IMG/VR virus record: IMGVR_UViG_3300031834_000002
Coordinates: 1 to 64,000 of that record
Source of the DNA: a virus
Direction: 5' to 3' (one strand)
Length of the DNA: 64,000 nucleotides
In this document: positions 23,254-32,157 of the stretch, in pieces
Layout of the letters: each line of letters begins with the position of its first letter
Position numbering within the stretch: the stretch's first letter is position 1
Notes under the pieces: model-generated
Database searches by the model: none
What the model saw: the letters and a program-made list of their open reading frames with translations, nothing else
Told to the model about the DNA's origin: nothing
Program-made: the position numbers and the translations under genes

Positions 23254-23438
23254 GAACTAAAAAAGAAATTCATAAAATTATAAAAGAACTTGAAAAACAA
23301 TGGTTACAAAGTCCATATTTAAGATTATCTCAATTTCTATCTAATGCTATTAGCGATGAAGATTTTTTCTACTATATGGAAGATAAAGATTTAATTAATA
23401 AGTTAAAAATATATATTAAAAATCATGGATATAAATAA
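23250..23438 (+). CDS. Small hypothetical protein, GTG start, 62 aa
   Basis: GTG overlaps the transporter stop (GTGA) and follows TTGGAGGC, a good RBS, so the two are translationally coupled. Helical and charged. Resembles small phage helical proteins without known role. Confidence 0.5.
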   Translation: MRTKKEIHKIIKELEKQWLQSPYLRLSQFLSNAISDEDFFYYMEDKDLINKLKIYIKNHGYK

Positions 23439-23596
23439 TGAAAAAAGATATATTTTGCAAGACTTGTAAAAGAAATTTACCTAATAAAAATATGAAAACA
23501 ATTAAAGGTTGCGTTTGGTGCGATATAAAATTTTGGTATAGTAAGAATATTAAAAAGAAACCATTGACTTCTATAATAAAATGTGATATACTCTAA
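23438..23596 (+). CDS. Zinc-ribbon mini-protein, 52 aa
   Basis: TAATG overlap with the preceding gene. CKTC (7-10) and CVWC (25-28) form a zinc ribbon. Its last codons contain the 23564 promoter. Confidence 0.45.
   Translation: MKKDIFCKTCKRNLPNKNMKTIKGCVWCDIKFWYSKNIKKKPLTSIIKCDIL
23564..23592 (+). promoter_or_regulatory. Promoter, class I type
   Basis: TTGACT at 23564-23569, a 17-base spacer, TGA and TATACT at 23587-23592. It lies inside the end of the previous gene and drives the replication operon. Confidence 0.75.
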
Positions 23597-23622
23597 TCAA
23601 AGAATGACAAATAGGAGGTATG

Positions 23623-23817
23623 ATGCCAAAGTTAAAAGCTATAAAAAAGATAATAAAATCTCCATGTTATTGTTGTAATCCAACAGGCAAATCAACAAAA
23701 AAATCTGGATGTAAAATTTGTCATACTACCAGACAATACAAAGATTATCATTATTATTACATCTATATTGGACAAGATGGAAAAAAATACTGTATTGATG
23801 GAGATAGTCTTAAATAA
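23623..23817 (+). CDS. Zinc-finger mini-protein, 64 aa
   Basis: GGAGG is only four bases before this ATG; another ATG directly before is too close. CYCC (about 14-17) and CKIC (about 29-32) with TGK/SGCKIC spacing resemble one DnaJ-type zinc knuckle pair. It leads the primase operon. Confidence 0.5.
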   Translation: MPKLKAIKKIIKSPCYCCNPTGKSTKKSGCKICHTTRQYKDYHYYYIYIGQDGKKYCIDGDSLK

Positions 23818-23834
23818 AATTATTAAGGAGAATA

Positions 23835-25769
23835 ATGAATAAACAAATCATTGAAAATTATTTAGTAGATTATTTAAGAAAAAAAGATATTAAATTAAAG
23901 AAGGTAGGACAAGTTTTACAATTACAATGCCCTACATGTAAAAAAGAATTTTCGGCTATTATACCTCCAAAATGTTCATTTGTTAATTGTTTTGCGTGTA
24001 ATGCTAAGCGACAGACAATATTCGATATAGTTAAAATTGAATATCCTACATATACAGATGATGATGTTGTTCAACATGTTAAAGAAACTTTGAATTTAAA
24101 CATTACAACGCAAAAAGATAAAGATTCTATAATTGAAATTTTACAATTTTATAAAACTAATAATTTAGATTTGGTTGCTGTAGCAAAAGATAAAAAAATT
24201 CCTATAGAAAATGATTGGACGCATAAAATTCATACAGATGCCGAAGAATGGCAAAGATGGTTGGACGATGGTATTAATATAGGAATAAAAACAGGCAAAC
24301 AATCTAATATTACAATTATTGATGTAGATATAAAACCAGTGCCTAAAGAAATACTTGATTTAATAGGAGATACTTATACATTAGAAACATCCAAAGGATT
24401 TCAATATTATTACAAATATGTAGAAGATTTACCTAAAACAAGAATTAATGAATTAAAGATAGATATAGAAAACGATGGTGGACAATGCGTAGCTTATCCT
24501 TCAATAGTAGAAGGTGTGCAACGAAAAGTTATTAATTTTAAACCTATTTTAGAAATGCCAATAGAATTACATAATTATTTAAAACAAAAAGTTACTGTGC
24601 CATTAAAATCATTTAGTGAAAAATTAAAAGAAGATATACAAACTGAAAATTTTAATCTTAATCTTTTAGGTGAAGGAGAACGTAATACGAGTTTAATTAA
24701 ACTTGGAGGGCTTTTACGAAAAGAATTAAATAGCGAACAAACGGAACGAGTTTTAAATATTTTAAATCGCCATATTTGTTCTAATCCTCTTTCTCAAAAA
24801 GAATTAAATGCTATGGTTAAATCACTTGCTCGTTATACAGAATTTGATGAAAAGGAATTAGCCCATAGAGTATTAACTTATTTAAAAGATGTAGAAGAAG
24901 CAGGAAGAACAGAAATTTGTTCAGCAATTATGGGGACTAATAGAGGAGAAGAAAAAAGACGTATAGATAAAGTATTAAATTATTTAGTAAAAGAACAATA
25001 TATACTTAAAAAAGGTAATCATTATGGTATAATTAAAAAATTAGATTGGAAAGAAGGATTAATTGATATTGGTATTCCTATAAAATTCAAAATGCCTTAT
25101 TTCGATGATGTTGCTCATTTTAATTATGAAGATATGATTGTTATTGGTGCTCGTAATAAGGTAGGAAAAACACATCTTGCAATCAACATAGTTAAACAAT
25201 TAGTCGAACAAGGGATTACTCCTCATTTAATTAATTTAGAAAAAGGTGGCAGATTTGCTAAAATTGCGTTACGATTAGGTTTAAAAGAAGGAGATTTTAA
25301 ACATGCTTTTTGTGCTGACCCAACTCAAATTGAATTAGAAAAAAATGCAATTACTATTATAGATTGGTTACTTATAGAAAATAAAGCAGAAACAGATGTT
25401 GTTATGCGACATTTTGTAGAACAATTAGATAAACAAAACGGATTTTTAATAGTATTTCAACAACTTAAAACTGATAATTCCTATTTTGCTCCTAACATGG
25501 CAACTCAATTTCCAGCATTTGCAACTCGTTATATTTATGATGATGATAATGATGGAACTTATGGAAAATTTAAAATAGATGTTATTCGTGAACCTAAAGG
25601 AAAAATTAAGAATTTTAAAAATTGGGAAATTCCTTGTTTTTACAATGAGCAAACAAAAGAATTAAAACGTATAGATGAATTAGATTCAAAAGATAGACCA
25701 TCATCAGAAAATAATAATATTAAAATAAATGATATTAATATAGAAGAAAAACAAATAGGTAATAATTAA
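23835..25769 (+). CDS. Primase-helicase (prim-pol plus RecA-like ATPase), 644 aa
   Basis: An N-terminal zinc finger (CPTC near 32, CFAC near 52), then a primase/polymerase-type domain (about 100-250; GINIGIKTGKQSNITIIDVDI gives the metal-binding DxD, and TSKGFQYYY follows), a winged-helix linker (about 335-395) and a RecA/DnaB-like ATPase with Walker A in ARNKVGKTHLAIN (about 438). It should unwind DNA and lay primers for PolB. It opens the replication gene cluster and overlaps nothing. Confidence 0.8.
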   Translation: MNKQIIENYLVDYLRKKDIKLKKVGQVLQLQCPTCKKEFSAIIPPKCSFVNCFACNAKRQTIFDIVKIEYPTYTDDDVVQHVKETLNLNITTQKDKDSIIEILQFYKTNNLDLVAVAKDKKIPIENDWTHKIHTDAEEWQRWLDDGINIGIKTGKQSNITIIDVDIKPVPKEILDLIGDTYTLETSKGFQYYYKYVEDLPKTRINELKIDIENDGGQCVAYPSIVEGVQRKVINFKPILEMPIELHNYLKQKVTVPLKSFSEKLKEDIQTENFNLNLLGEGERNTSLIKLGGLLRKELNSEQTERVLNILNRHICSNPLSQKELNAMVKSLARYTEFDEKELAHRVLTYLKDVEEAGRTEICSAIMGTNRGEEKRRIDKVLNYLVKEQYILKKGNHYGIIKKLDWKEGLIDIGIPIKFKMPYFDDVAHFNYEDMIVIGARNKVGKTHLAINIVKQLVEQGITPHLINLEKGGRFAKIALRLGLKEGDFKHAFCADPTQIELEKNAITIIDWLLIENKAETDVVMRHFVEQLDKQNGFLIVFQQLKTDNSYFAPNMATQFPAFATRYIYDDDNDGTYGKFKIDVIREPKGKIKNFKNWEIPCFYNEQTKELKRIDELDSKDRPSSENNNIKINDINIEEKQIGNN

Positions 25770-25770
25770 A

Positions 25771-26322
25771 ATGATTAATAAACTTATATGGGATATTAAA
25801 AAAGTAGAGAATAGATTTAACATTAAGTTAAAACGCAATACACAAGTATTGGGTATCGATACAGCTTCGAAATCTGGTTATTGTATTGCTAAGACAGACG
25901 AAAAGAAATTGATATTAGAGATTGGATTTGTAAATATAAATGTATCGCAAATTAAAGATAGAGACACCAGACATGAAATGTTATATAATGCTATATATGA
26001 AGCGTTTAATGGATTAATCGCTTCACAATTCGATACAGTTGTTATTGAAAATGTATTTCATAGTTTTAATCCCGATACTACAATTTTACTTTCTCGTTTT
26101 GGTGGTATAATTTACAGTATTTGCAAGGCAAAACAAATTAAAAATATTATATGGAAATCGGCTTCGCAAGCAAGAAAAGTATTAGGAATTAATCAAAAAT
26201 GTCCAAAAGGTAAAGCAAAAGAAACCATTGTAAAAAGAGTTAATAAAAAATTAGATACTCATATTACAAATAATGATGAAATAGACGCAATCGTTTTGGC
26301 ATTAGTAGGATTAATAAAATGA
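25771..26322 (+). CDS. RuvC-like Holliday junction resolvase, 183 aa
   Basis: RNase H fold with acids in order: LGIDTASKSGY (about 28-38), VVIENVFHSFNP near 92 and NNDEIDAIVLAL at the end. Length and layout match RuvC. It cuts four-way junctions from RecA-driven recombination or branched DNA before packaging. It sits one base after the primase-helicase. Confidence 0.8.
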   Translation: MINKLIWDIKKVENRFNIKLKRNTQVLGIDTASKSGYCIAKTDEKKLILEIGFVNINVSQIKDRDTRHEMLYNAIYEAFNGLIASQFDTVVIENVFHSFNPDTTILLSRFGGIIYSICKAKQIKNIIWKSASQARKVLGINQKCPKGKAKETIVKRVNKKLDTHITNNDEIDAIVLALVGLIK

Positions 26323-26573
26323 ATAATCTTTGGCAAATCACTATAGAACAATATCTCGAAATTATAGAACTTGCAAAACAACATGGTAAAAAAGAAGGCG
26401 ATAGTATGCAAGAAGAATTTAATGAAATTATGAAAAAATATAAAATTAAATCTTTAGGAACTACAAATAAAGACATTGATGATTTAACTGGAGATTTAAG
26501 AGAAAATGGAATAAAAGTATTAAATTTAAAAGAAATAGAACGAAGAAAGAAAAATAATGAAAAAGAAATATAA
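26319..26573 (+). CDS. Small helical hypothetical protein, 84 aa
   Basis: ATGA overlap with the ruvC-like gene. Charged helices with DDLTGDLRENGIKVLNLKEIE. Unknown; co-translated with recombination genes. Confidence 0.45.
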   Translation: MNNLWQITIEQYLEIIELAKQHGKKEGDSMQEEFNEIMKKYKIKSLGTTNKDIDDLTGDLRENGIKVLNLKEIERRKKNNEKEI

Positions 26574-26823
26574 AATAAAGAAAACAAAAACTCTAATCAA
26601 AAAATTACAGATATTTTTAAACCGCTATCGAACTGTAGAAACTATATATTACGAGTTATTAGAACAAGTAGAAAAAGATATGAAATTAGTTACAGGTATA
26701 AAAGATATTGAATTTTTCTTTTGTGATGGAGAATTCTCAGGAATTGGAAATACTTCACGAACTATGGAATTAATTCATAGACATGAATTAGAAGAAGGAG
26801 ATATAGATGAAGAAAAAAATTAA
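26557..26823 (+). CDS. Hypothetical protein, 88 aa
   Basis: Overlaps the previous gene by 17 bases. Basic N-terminus (KKKYKIKKTKTLIKKLQ), then helices and the segment FFCDGEFSGIGNTSRTMELIHRHEL near 60-80. No family recognised. Confidence 0.45.
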   Translation: MKKKYKIKKTKTLIKKLQIFLNRYRTVETIYYELLEQVEKDMKLVTGIKDIEFFFCDGEFSGIGNTSRTMELIHRHELEEGDIDEEKN

Positions 26824-26977
26824 ATATTTATCTAAATGTTGTAAAACAGAAATTATTACGATTATGTCTCCAGATTTTATAGGAGACGATACAAAGACAA
26901 TGAGAGTAGGAACTTGTCATTTCGGATGTAATAAATGTGGTAAACCATGTGATATTATACAAAGGAGAAAGAAATAA
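26807..26977 (+). CDS. Zinc-binding mini-protein, 56 aa
   Basis: Overlaps the previous gene and shares TAATG with recA. CCKT, CHFGCNKCGKPC give five or six cysteines with zinc-ribbon spacing. Translationally coupled to recA. Confidence 0.5.
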   Translation: MKKKIKYLSKCCKTEIITIMSPDFIGDDTKTMRVGTCHFGCNKCGKPCDIIQRRKK

Positions 26978-28026
26978 TGGGCAGACATCCAAAGGATTGT
27001 AATTGTGAAAATTGTAAAAAAGATAATAAAGAAGAAATAAAACAACCTATACAATCAGAACAAAATAAAGATTTTGAACATCTTATGAAAGAATATGAAA
27101 ATAAATACAATGCCAAACCTGCTTCAAAAATTGTTATTCTTCCTAAAATCAGAACAGGAATATATGCCCTCGATTATGTATTATCAGGAGGTATTGCCCA
27201 ATGCGAAGGAGGTCATAAGATAGAGTTTCATGGTAGAGAATCTTCTGGTAAAACTACTATGGCTTTAAAAGTTATCTCCAAATATCAAGAATTAAATAAA
27301 ACCTGTGTTTTTATAAATGCCGAAAATTCATATGACCCTCAATGGGCAGAAATTAATGGAGTAAATAATGAAAAATTATTAGTCCTTAAACCCGACACTC
27401 TTGAACAAGCAGGAGATATATTAATAGATTTAATTCCTAAAGTTGATTTGATAGTTATTGATAGTATTATTGCACTCATTCCTGCCGAAGAATTAGAAGG
27501 GTCTTTAGAAGATAAACATATGGCAAGTTCGGCAAAAATAAATGCTCCTTTATGTAGAAGAATTAATCAGACATATAAAGATTTTAAGACAACTATTATT
27601 TTTATTAATCAGATAAGAGAAAAGGTTGGAATTATGTATGGCAACCCAGAAACTACAAGTGGTGGGCGTGCATTACGTCATCTTTATGATACTACTGTAG
27701 AGATAAAAACAGGAAAATCTATAGAAATATCTGTAGAAGGTCTGGATAAAAAAGAACGAATAGGAAACGAAACCATATTAATTAATAAAAAAAATAAAAA
27801 AGGAGTTCCTTTTAGACAAACTATTGTCGATTTTTACTTAACAGGTATTCTGGACAATCGCAAATCTTTACTTTATGCAGGTATTAAATTCGGAATTATT
27901 AAGTTAATGGGTAATACTTATAGTTATAAAGATATAAAAGCAGTAGGAAAAGATAAATTTGGAGAACTTTTAACGGATAAAATGTTAAAAGAAATTGAAG
28001 ACGATATTTGGAAATCTCAACCATGA
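26977..28026 (+). CDS. RecA recombinase, 349 aa
   Basis: The N-terminal CNCENC motif is unusual for RecA and may bind metal. Then the core: Walker A GRESSGKT (86-93), FINAENSYDPQWAE (a DAEHA-like region with Asn for Asp), IVIDSIIALIPAEELEG as Walker B/L1 entry, NQIREKVGIMYGNPETTSGGRALR as the L2 DNA-binding loop, and a short C-terminal domain. Catalyses strand exchange for recombination-dependent replication and repair. Good RBS AAAGGAG in the preceding gene. Confidence 0.9.
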   Translation: MGRHPKDCNCENCKKDNKEEIKQPIQSEQNKDFEHLMKEYENKYNAKPASKIVILPKIRTGIYALDYVLSGGIAQCEGGHKIEFHGRESSGKTTMALKVISKYQELNKTCVFINAENSYDPQWAEINGVNNEKLLVLKPDTLEQAGDILIDLIPKVDLIVIDSIIALIPAEELEGSLEDKHMASSAKINAPLCRRINQTYKDFKTTIIFINQIREKVGIMYGNPETTSGGRALRHLYDTTVEIKTGKSIEISVEGLDKKERIGNETILINKKNKKGVPFRQTIVDFYLTGILDNRKSLLYAGIKFGIIKLMGNTYSYKDIKAVGKDKFGELLTDKMLKEIEDDIWKSQP

Positions 28027-28637
28027 AAAAAATATATTATTGTATAGATTGTAGAAAACAACTTACAGCAACAAATCCTATAAAGAGATGTCGAAAATGT
28101 CATTATAAGTATCAAGTTAAAGAAAATAATCCTAATTGGAAAAATCTTCCTATTTTATTATGTATTGATTGTGGTAAAGAATTATGTAAAAGTGCACGTG
28201 CTATGAAATGTATAAGATGCGATAAATGTTCGATTTTATTTCAATTAAAAGGAAATCCTGAAAATCATCCAAGATTTAAAACACATCATACAGAAGCAAC
28301 AAAACAAAAAATAAGTATTAAAGCTAAAAAAAGGTTAGAAGACCCTACTAATCATCCAATGTGGCAAGGTGGGCTTTCAAAATTGCCTTATCCTATCATT
28401 TTTAACAATAAATTAAAAACAGAAATTAGAGAACGTGATAATTATAAATGTAAAAAATGTAATATTACAGAAAAAGAAAATAAACAATTATTAGATATTC
28501 ATCATATTGATTATAATAAAACTAATTGTAAACCAGAAAATTTGGTCAGTGTATGTCATAAATGTAATAGCGAAGTAAATGCTAATAGAGATTATTGGTT
28601 CGCATATTTTAATTATATTGTAAAGGAGGTGATATAA
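28023..28637 (+). CDS. HNH homing endonuclease with zinc ribbons, 204 aa
   Basis: The ATG at 28023 overlaps the recA stop (ATGA). N-terminal ribbons (CIDC, CRKC, CIDC, CIRC), a NUMOD3-like helix (TEATKQKISIKAKK), then an HNH core: REIRERDNYKCKKC, LDIHHIDYNKTNCKPENLVSVCHKCN, ending in NANRDYWFAYFNYI. It is very similar in layout to the one at 37.9 kb (same NANRDYYYAYFNYI ending), so the two are recent copies. The end of the gene contains the strong SD of the next one. Confidence 0.85.
   Translation: MKKIYYCIDCRKQLTATNPIKRCRKCHYKYQVKENNPNWKNLPILLCIDCGKELCKSARAMKCIRCDKCSILFQLKGNPENHPRFKTHHTEATKQKISIKAKKRLEDPTNHPMWQGGLSKLPYPIIFNNKLKTEIRERDNYKCKKCNITEKENKQLLDIHHIDYNKTNCKPENLVSVCHKCNSEVNANRDYWFAYFNYIVKEVI
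28622..28633 (+). promoter_or_regulatory. Extended anti-SD-matching ribosome-binding site
   Basis: AAAGGAGGTGAT is complementary over 12 bases to the usual 3' end of bacterial 16S rRNA (ATCACCTCCTTT). No other gene start in the window that I checked has such a long match. It serves a TTG start 8 bases after GGAGG, for the bS21-like gene. Confidence 0.8.
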
Positions 28638-28913
28638 TTGGAAAATCCAGAAATAACACCAATACCAATTAAGATACCAGAAGTTATTAGATTACAAGGG
28701 TTTAAAATTGAAGTTAGGCGAAGTGCTAATCCAGATGGTCAACTTCAATCTTTGGAAAAAGCTCTTAAAATTTTAAAGAGAAAACTTGAAAAAGATGGAG
28801 TTTTAAGAGAAATTAAGGAAAGAAAATGTTTTATAAAGCCATCTATGATAGAACATATTCGTGTAGGTAAAATAGAACGATTAAATGAATTAAATAGGAA
28901 AAAATTATTATGA
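28638..28913 (+). CDS. Ribosomal protein bS21-like, 91 aa
   Basis: TTG start set by the 12-base SD. About residues 24-88 follow bS21: ALKILKRKLEKDGVLREIKER, KCFIKPSMIEHIRVGKIERL and a basic RKK end, compared with bS21 ALRRFKR...GVL.E.R.R...EKP. An N-terminal extension of about 20 residues is rich in Pro/Ile. In bacteria bS21 sits beside the anti-SD on the 30S subunit and affects which mRNAs start translation. A phage copy may swap in for the host protein to favour phage mRNAs. The stop overlaps the next ATG. Confidence 0.75.
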   Translation: MENPEITPIPIKIPEVIRLQGFKIEVRRSANPDGQLQSLEKALKILKRKLEKDGVLREIKERKCFIKPSMIEHIRVGKIERLNELNRKKLL

Positions 28914-29545
28914 TTTATTGGACATCAGATTGGCACATAAACCATGCTAACGCAATAAAATACTGTGGCAGGACTATATATATGAACGAAGAAGAATTAT
29001 CTATATATAATCTTTTGAAAGATAAACCAATGCATGAACAGAAACAATTTAAAATAAGCAAGGAATCTGTCGATAAAATGAATCAGGATATAATCTATCG
29101 TTGTAATGAACGAGTTAAAGAAGAAGATACTTTATTTTTTGTAGGAGATTTAGGGTTTAAATCTGGCACAGGACGAGGAGAAGGCGAACCAGAAAAATTG
29201 CAAAAATATATTTCTCAAATTAACTGCAAGAATATTATTTGGATAGAAGGCAATCATGATTATGCAGGAAGAAATGGTTTCAAAACTATAATAAGAAAAG
29301 TAATTGTTCATTATGGCGGAATGGATATTTGTATTGTTCATGACCCCAAATTTGCAGATATTAGATATAAATTGAATTTAGTTGGTCATGTGCATAATAA
29401 TTGGCTAATTTCGAGAATAGAAAAAGGAGAATTATTTACAAACTGCTATAATGTTGGCGTAGATATGCATAATTTTTATCCCATAGACTTTAATAAAATA
29501 ATGAAAAATTTAACAAAAGGAGAGAAAGAAAATGAAATTACTTAA
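28910..29545 (+). CDS. Calcineurin-like metallophosphoesterase, 211 aa
   Basis: Metal motifs in order: SDWHINH (6-12), FVGDLGF (about 77-83), EGNHDY (about 112-117), IVHDP and GHVHNNW (about 157-163). A two-metal phosphodiesterase/phosphatase of the YfcE-like group, common in phages near replication genes. It may be a nuclease or act on cyclic nucleotides; the substrate is not shown. Confidence 0.75.
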   Translation: MIYWTSDWHINHANAIKYCGRTIYMNEEELSIYNLLKDKPMHEQKQFKISKESVDKMNQDIIYRCNERVKEEDTLFFVGDLGFKSGTGRGEGEPEKLQKYISQINCKNIIWIEGNHDYAGRNGFKTIIRKVIVHYGGMDICIVHDPKFADIRYKLNLVGHVHNNWLISRIEKGELFTNCYNVGVDMHNFYPIDFNKIMKNLTKGEKENEIT

Positions 29546-30224
29546 AGGAACTGACAAAATAATAGATGCAATCAATAATAATCAAAAAGATATTGAAAAA
29601 ATACATAAATCAATATTCGAGAAAAAAATGAAGAACAAAAAATTTAAAAAGACCTACGATAAAGTTGCACAAGGATTAGAAGAAACTGCAAAGTCCCTGA
29701 AAATGACAGAAGTAGGAGTGGGTAAAAAATATAAAGATATAGACGAAATGTTGGATGATATGAAAAAAGATTGGACTGTATTAGACCATTTAGAAAGTTA
29801 TTGGTATAGATATTTCTGGAATTATGTCGAACAAATAATACCACGAATTAGAACATTTATTCAAAGAGGTATAAGAGGATGGGCAATTTCGGATACTTGG
29901 AGTTTCGATTATTATTTAGCTAAAGTTATTGCAGAAGGGTGTCAACATTTAAAAAATAATAGTTATCATGAACTTCATGAGCAAAAAGATTTTAATACAA
30001 TTATACAAACATTTAAAACAGCAACCGATATTTTAGAATATCAAAAATATTATATTTCCTCTGAAGAATTTACTTGGGCAAAATATAAAAAAGCAATACG
30101 ATTTCATAAAACAAATGATAAAAAATATAATCAAGATTGCCATGTAATGACTTTGCGAGAAGTAAAACGATTTGAAAAAGGATTCGATTTATTTAAGAAA
30201 TATTTTTTTGGACTTTGGGATTAA
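29532..30224 (+). CDS. Conserved phage hypothetical, 230 aa
   Basis: Good RBS AAAAGGAGAG inside the previous gene. The central IQRGIRGWAISDTWSFDYYLAKVIAEGCQHL is a signature I recognise from conserved phage proteins of unknown role; coiled-coil N-terminus and aromatic-rich remainder. Cytoplasmic. Confidence 0.6.
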   Translation: MKLLKGTDKIIDAINNNQKDIEKIHKSIFEKKMKNKKFKKTYDKVAQGLEETAKSLKMTEVGVGKKYKDIDEMLDDMKKDWTVLDHLESYWYRYFWNYVEQIIPRIRTFIQRGIRGWAISDTWSFDYYLAKVIAEGCQHLKNNSYHELHEQKDFNTIIQTFKTATDILEYQKYYISSEEFTWAKYKKAIRFHKTNDKKYNQDCHVMTLREVKRFEKGFDLFKKYFFGLWD

Positions 30225-30226
30225 AT

Positions 30227-30427
30227 ATGAAAAAATATATACCATGTCAAATTTGTAAATGTAAAGATTGTTTAAAAGGAACTTATCGTATTAATTCTTG
30301 GTTTTGCCCAATTCTTAAAAAACAAATTTGTGATATTTGTTGTCATTTTGATATGGATGCAATAGAATATAAAAAAATTCGTAAACAATGTATAAAAACA
30401 AATTGTAAACATTACGCAGAATTATAA
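30227..30427 (+). CDS. Cysteine-rich mini-protein, 66 aa
   Basis: The ATG at 30227 is two bases after the previous stop. Nine cysteines in CQICKCKDC, CPILKKQICDICC and CIKTNC, suggesting two metal sites. Unknown. Confidence 0.5.
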   Translation: MKKYIPCQICKCKDCLKGTYRINSWFCPILKKQICDICCHFDMDAIEYKKIRKQCIKTNCKHYAEL

Positions 30428-30431
30428 TCAA

Positions 30432-30632
30432 ATGAGAAAATGTAAATATTGCAATTCAATTTGGGTATGTTGGAATTGGATAAAAGCACAAAATTATTAT
30501 ATTCATGAATGTTGGGATTGTGGAGATGGTATTGCAGGTTCTTGTTTTGACACTAAAGAAGAAGTAAAAAATGGTATTCCTTATTGGATATTGAAATATT
30601 TTCATAGATATTTTAAAAAAGGAGAATTATGA
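30432..30632 (+). CDS. Zinc-ribbon mini-protein, 66 aa
   Basis: CKYC at 4-7 and CWDC near 29-32 with GDG after. Overlaps the next ATG (ATGA). Unknown. Confidence 0.5.
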   Translation: MRKCKYCNSIWVCWNWIKAQNYYIHECWDCGDGIAGSCFDTKEEVKNGIPYWILKYFHRYFKKGEL

Positions 30633-30853
30633 AAAAGAAAATGAAGTTTAAATGTCATTGTGGATTTCATATAATAGATATAGATACTGAACCATTAGAA
30701 GGCGAAAATTATATTGGCATTAGTATTTATAATCATATTTCTACAAATAGTGGTAAAAAATTAAAAAAACCTATTCATGAAGGAACAGTGGTATTAATAG
30801 GAGAAGAAGCAAGAAAATTTAAAGAATTTATTAAAAAAGGAGAACTAAAATGA
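30629..30853 (+). CDS. Small beta-rich hypothetical protein, 74 aa
   Basis: RBS AAAAAGGAG. KFKCHCGFHIIDIDTEP and then strands and a final helix (ARKFKEFIKKG). Resembles small phage single-domain beta proteins; overlaps the next gene by ATGA. Confidence 0.45.
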   Translation: MKKKMKFKCHCGFHIIDIDTEPLEGENYIGISIYNHISTNSGKKLKKPIHEGTVVLIGEEARKFKEFIKKGELK

Positions 30854-31299
30854 GAATACTTGAAATTGAACAAATGTTTCAAAAAGAAGAAACTCTTACC
30901 AAAGTGCTTGAAGAATGTAAGGGAGATTTTGAACAAATAGATTATTATGCTAATTCTGTTTTAAAATCGAAGTTAGCTAATAATGCAGAAGAAGCTAAAG
31001 ACGCCTTACTTGTTTTAGCTGGTTGTTATTCGAATTTAACTACTGTTCTTTCAATAGCGATAGCCGAAAAAAAGAATAGAGAAGATAAGGAATATAATCG
31101 CCTTCGTATTGAAATCGAAAATGCTGGTGGAAAATTTACTTCTGCAAGTGCAGAAAAACAAGCAAGTGTTTATATTGTTAATTATAGACGAATTCGTAAT
31201 ATAATAGAAGGATACGTTACTGGATGCGAAAAACAGATGTCGGCTCTTCAATCTACTTTAAAGAACGAAAAAAGAACATATAATAATACACCAGAATAA
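30850..31299 (+). CDS. Hypothetical helical protein, possible recombination accessory, 149 aa
   Basis: ATGA overlap. All-helical protein with AEKQASVYIVNYRRIRNIIEGYVTGCEKQMSALQSTLKN near the end. Size and location between recA and polB would suit a UvsY-like mediator, but I see no decisive motif, so this is weak inference. Confidence 0.45.
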   Translation: MRILEIEQMFQKEETLTKVLEECKGDFEQIDYYANSVLKSKLANNAEEAKDALLVLAGCYSNLTTVLSIAIAEKKNREDKEYNRLRIEIENAGGKFTSASAEKQASVYIVNYRRIRNIIEGYVTGCEKQMSALQSTLKNEKRTYNNTPE

Positions 31300-31308
31300 A
31301 GAATAATT

Positions 31309-31527
31309 ATGGAAAATAAAATAAAAAGCGTTCTTATTATTTGTAGAGAAAGACCAACAGAAGAATTTGATGTTTATTATTGCGTGGGTAGATATGGAAC
31401 ATCACGAATCGAAAAAGGTCAAAGAACAGGCGATATGGCTTACATTGATATTTATAACATCTATAAAGATGAAAAATTAATTGCAACTATCGAACGTCCT
31501 GATGTAATAGAATATGAGGTAATTTAA
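31309..31527 (+). CDS. Small hypothetical protein, 72 aa
   Basis: Weak RBS (AGAATAATT). Beta-rich: SVLIICRERP, FDVYYCVGRYG, MAYIDIYNIYKDEKLIATI. No family recognised. Confidence 0.45.
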   Translation: MENKIKSVLIICRERPTEEFDVYYCVGRYGTSRIEKGQRTGDMAYIDIYNIYKDEKLIATIERPDVIEYEVI

Positions 31528-31529
31528 AA

Positions 31530-31994
31530 ATGGAAAAGAAGATTTGGGGAAGTAAAATAAGATTATTAGAAACTCCTACTGTGGTAGTAGATTTATTGGC
31601 ATTAGATAAGAATTCATTTTGTTCTTGGCATTATCATGAATTCAAATATAATATGTTTTTTGTTTTGGAAGGGATTGTAGAAATTAATTTACAACATAAA
31701 TCTAAAACAATAGATAGATATAAATATTACATAGTAGAACCTAAAATCAAACATCAATTTATTACAAAAGGCAAAGCAACAATGTTAGAAATAATGTATA
31801 CAAAATCTGTATTAGAACAAGATATAATAAGAGAAATACAAGGTGGTAAAATTATTAATGGTAAACATATTACAGAAGATAAATTAAATAAAAAAGATAT
31901 TTACCAACTACCTGAAATGGATTATAACGACCATAATGAAGAAAGAGATTTTGGTAGAGGGTTTAATGGTATGAGAGAAAAAGATTATGAATAA
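31530..31994 (+). CDS. Cupin-fold protein, 154 aa
   Basis: SWHYHEFKYNMFFVLEGIVEINL gives the cupin motif 1 His pair and Glu, and PKIKHQFIT gives motif 2. Metal-binding single-domain cupin like those of mannose-6-phosphate isomerase type. The acidic C-terminal tail is not part of the fold. Substrate unknown; could be sugar-related like the glycan genes at 43-51 kb. Confidence 0.65.
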   Translation: MEKKIWGSKIRLLETPTVVVDLLALDKNSFCSWHYHEFKYNMFFVLEGIVEINLQHKSKTIDRYKYYIVEPKIKHQFITKGKATMLEIMYTKSVLEQDIIREIQGGKIINGKHITEDKLNKKDIYQLPEMDYNDHNEERDFGRGFNGMREKDYE

Positions 31995-32157
31995 TACATG
32001 TTCTTGTGGTCAAGAAATAAATACAACTGGAATAGGATATAGTCATAGAGTTTATAATGGTCAAGGCGAAGTTATTTATGAACAATGTATGCATGGATGT
32101 ATAACTGTAGATATAAGAATAGATATAGACCCAGATTATTTAGGAGATTTAGGATGA
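31987..32157 (+). CDS. Small hypothetical protein, 56 aa
   Basis: Overlaps the cupin end and shares ATGA with polB, thus couples to it. Has CSCG and CMHGC cysteines and an acidic end (DIRIDIDPDYLGDLG). Unknown. Confidence 0.45.
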   Translation: MNNTCSCGQEINTTGIGYSHRVYNGQGEVIYEQCMHGCITVDIRIDIDPDYLGDLG

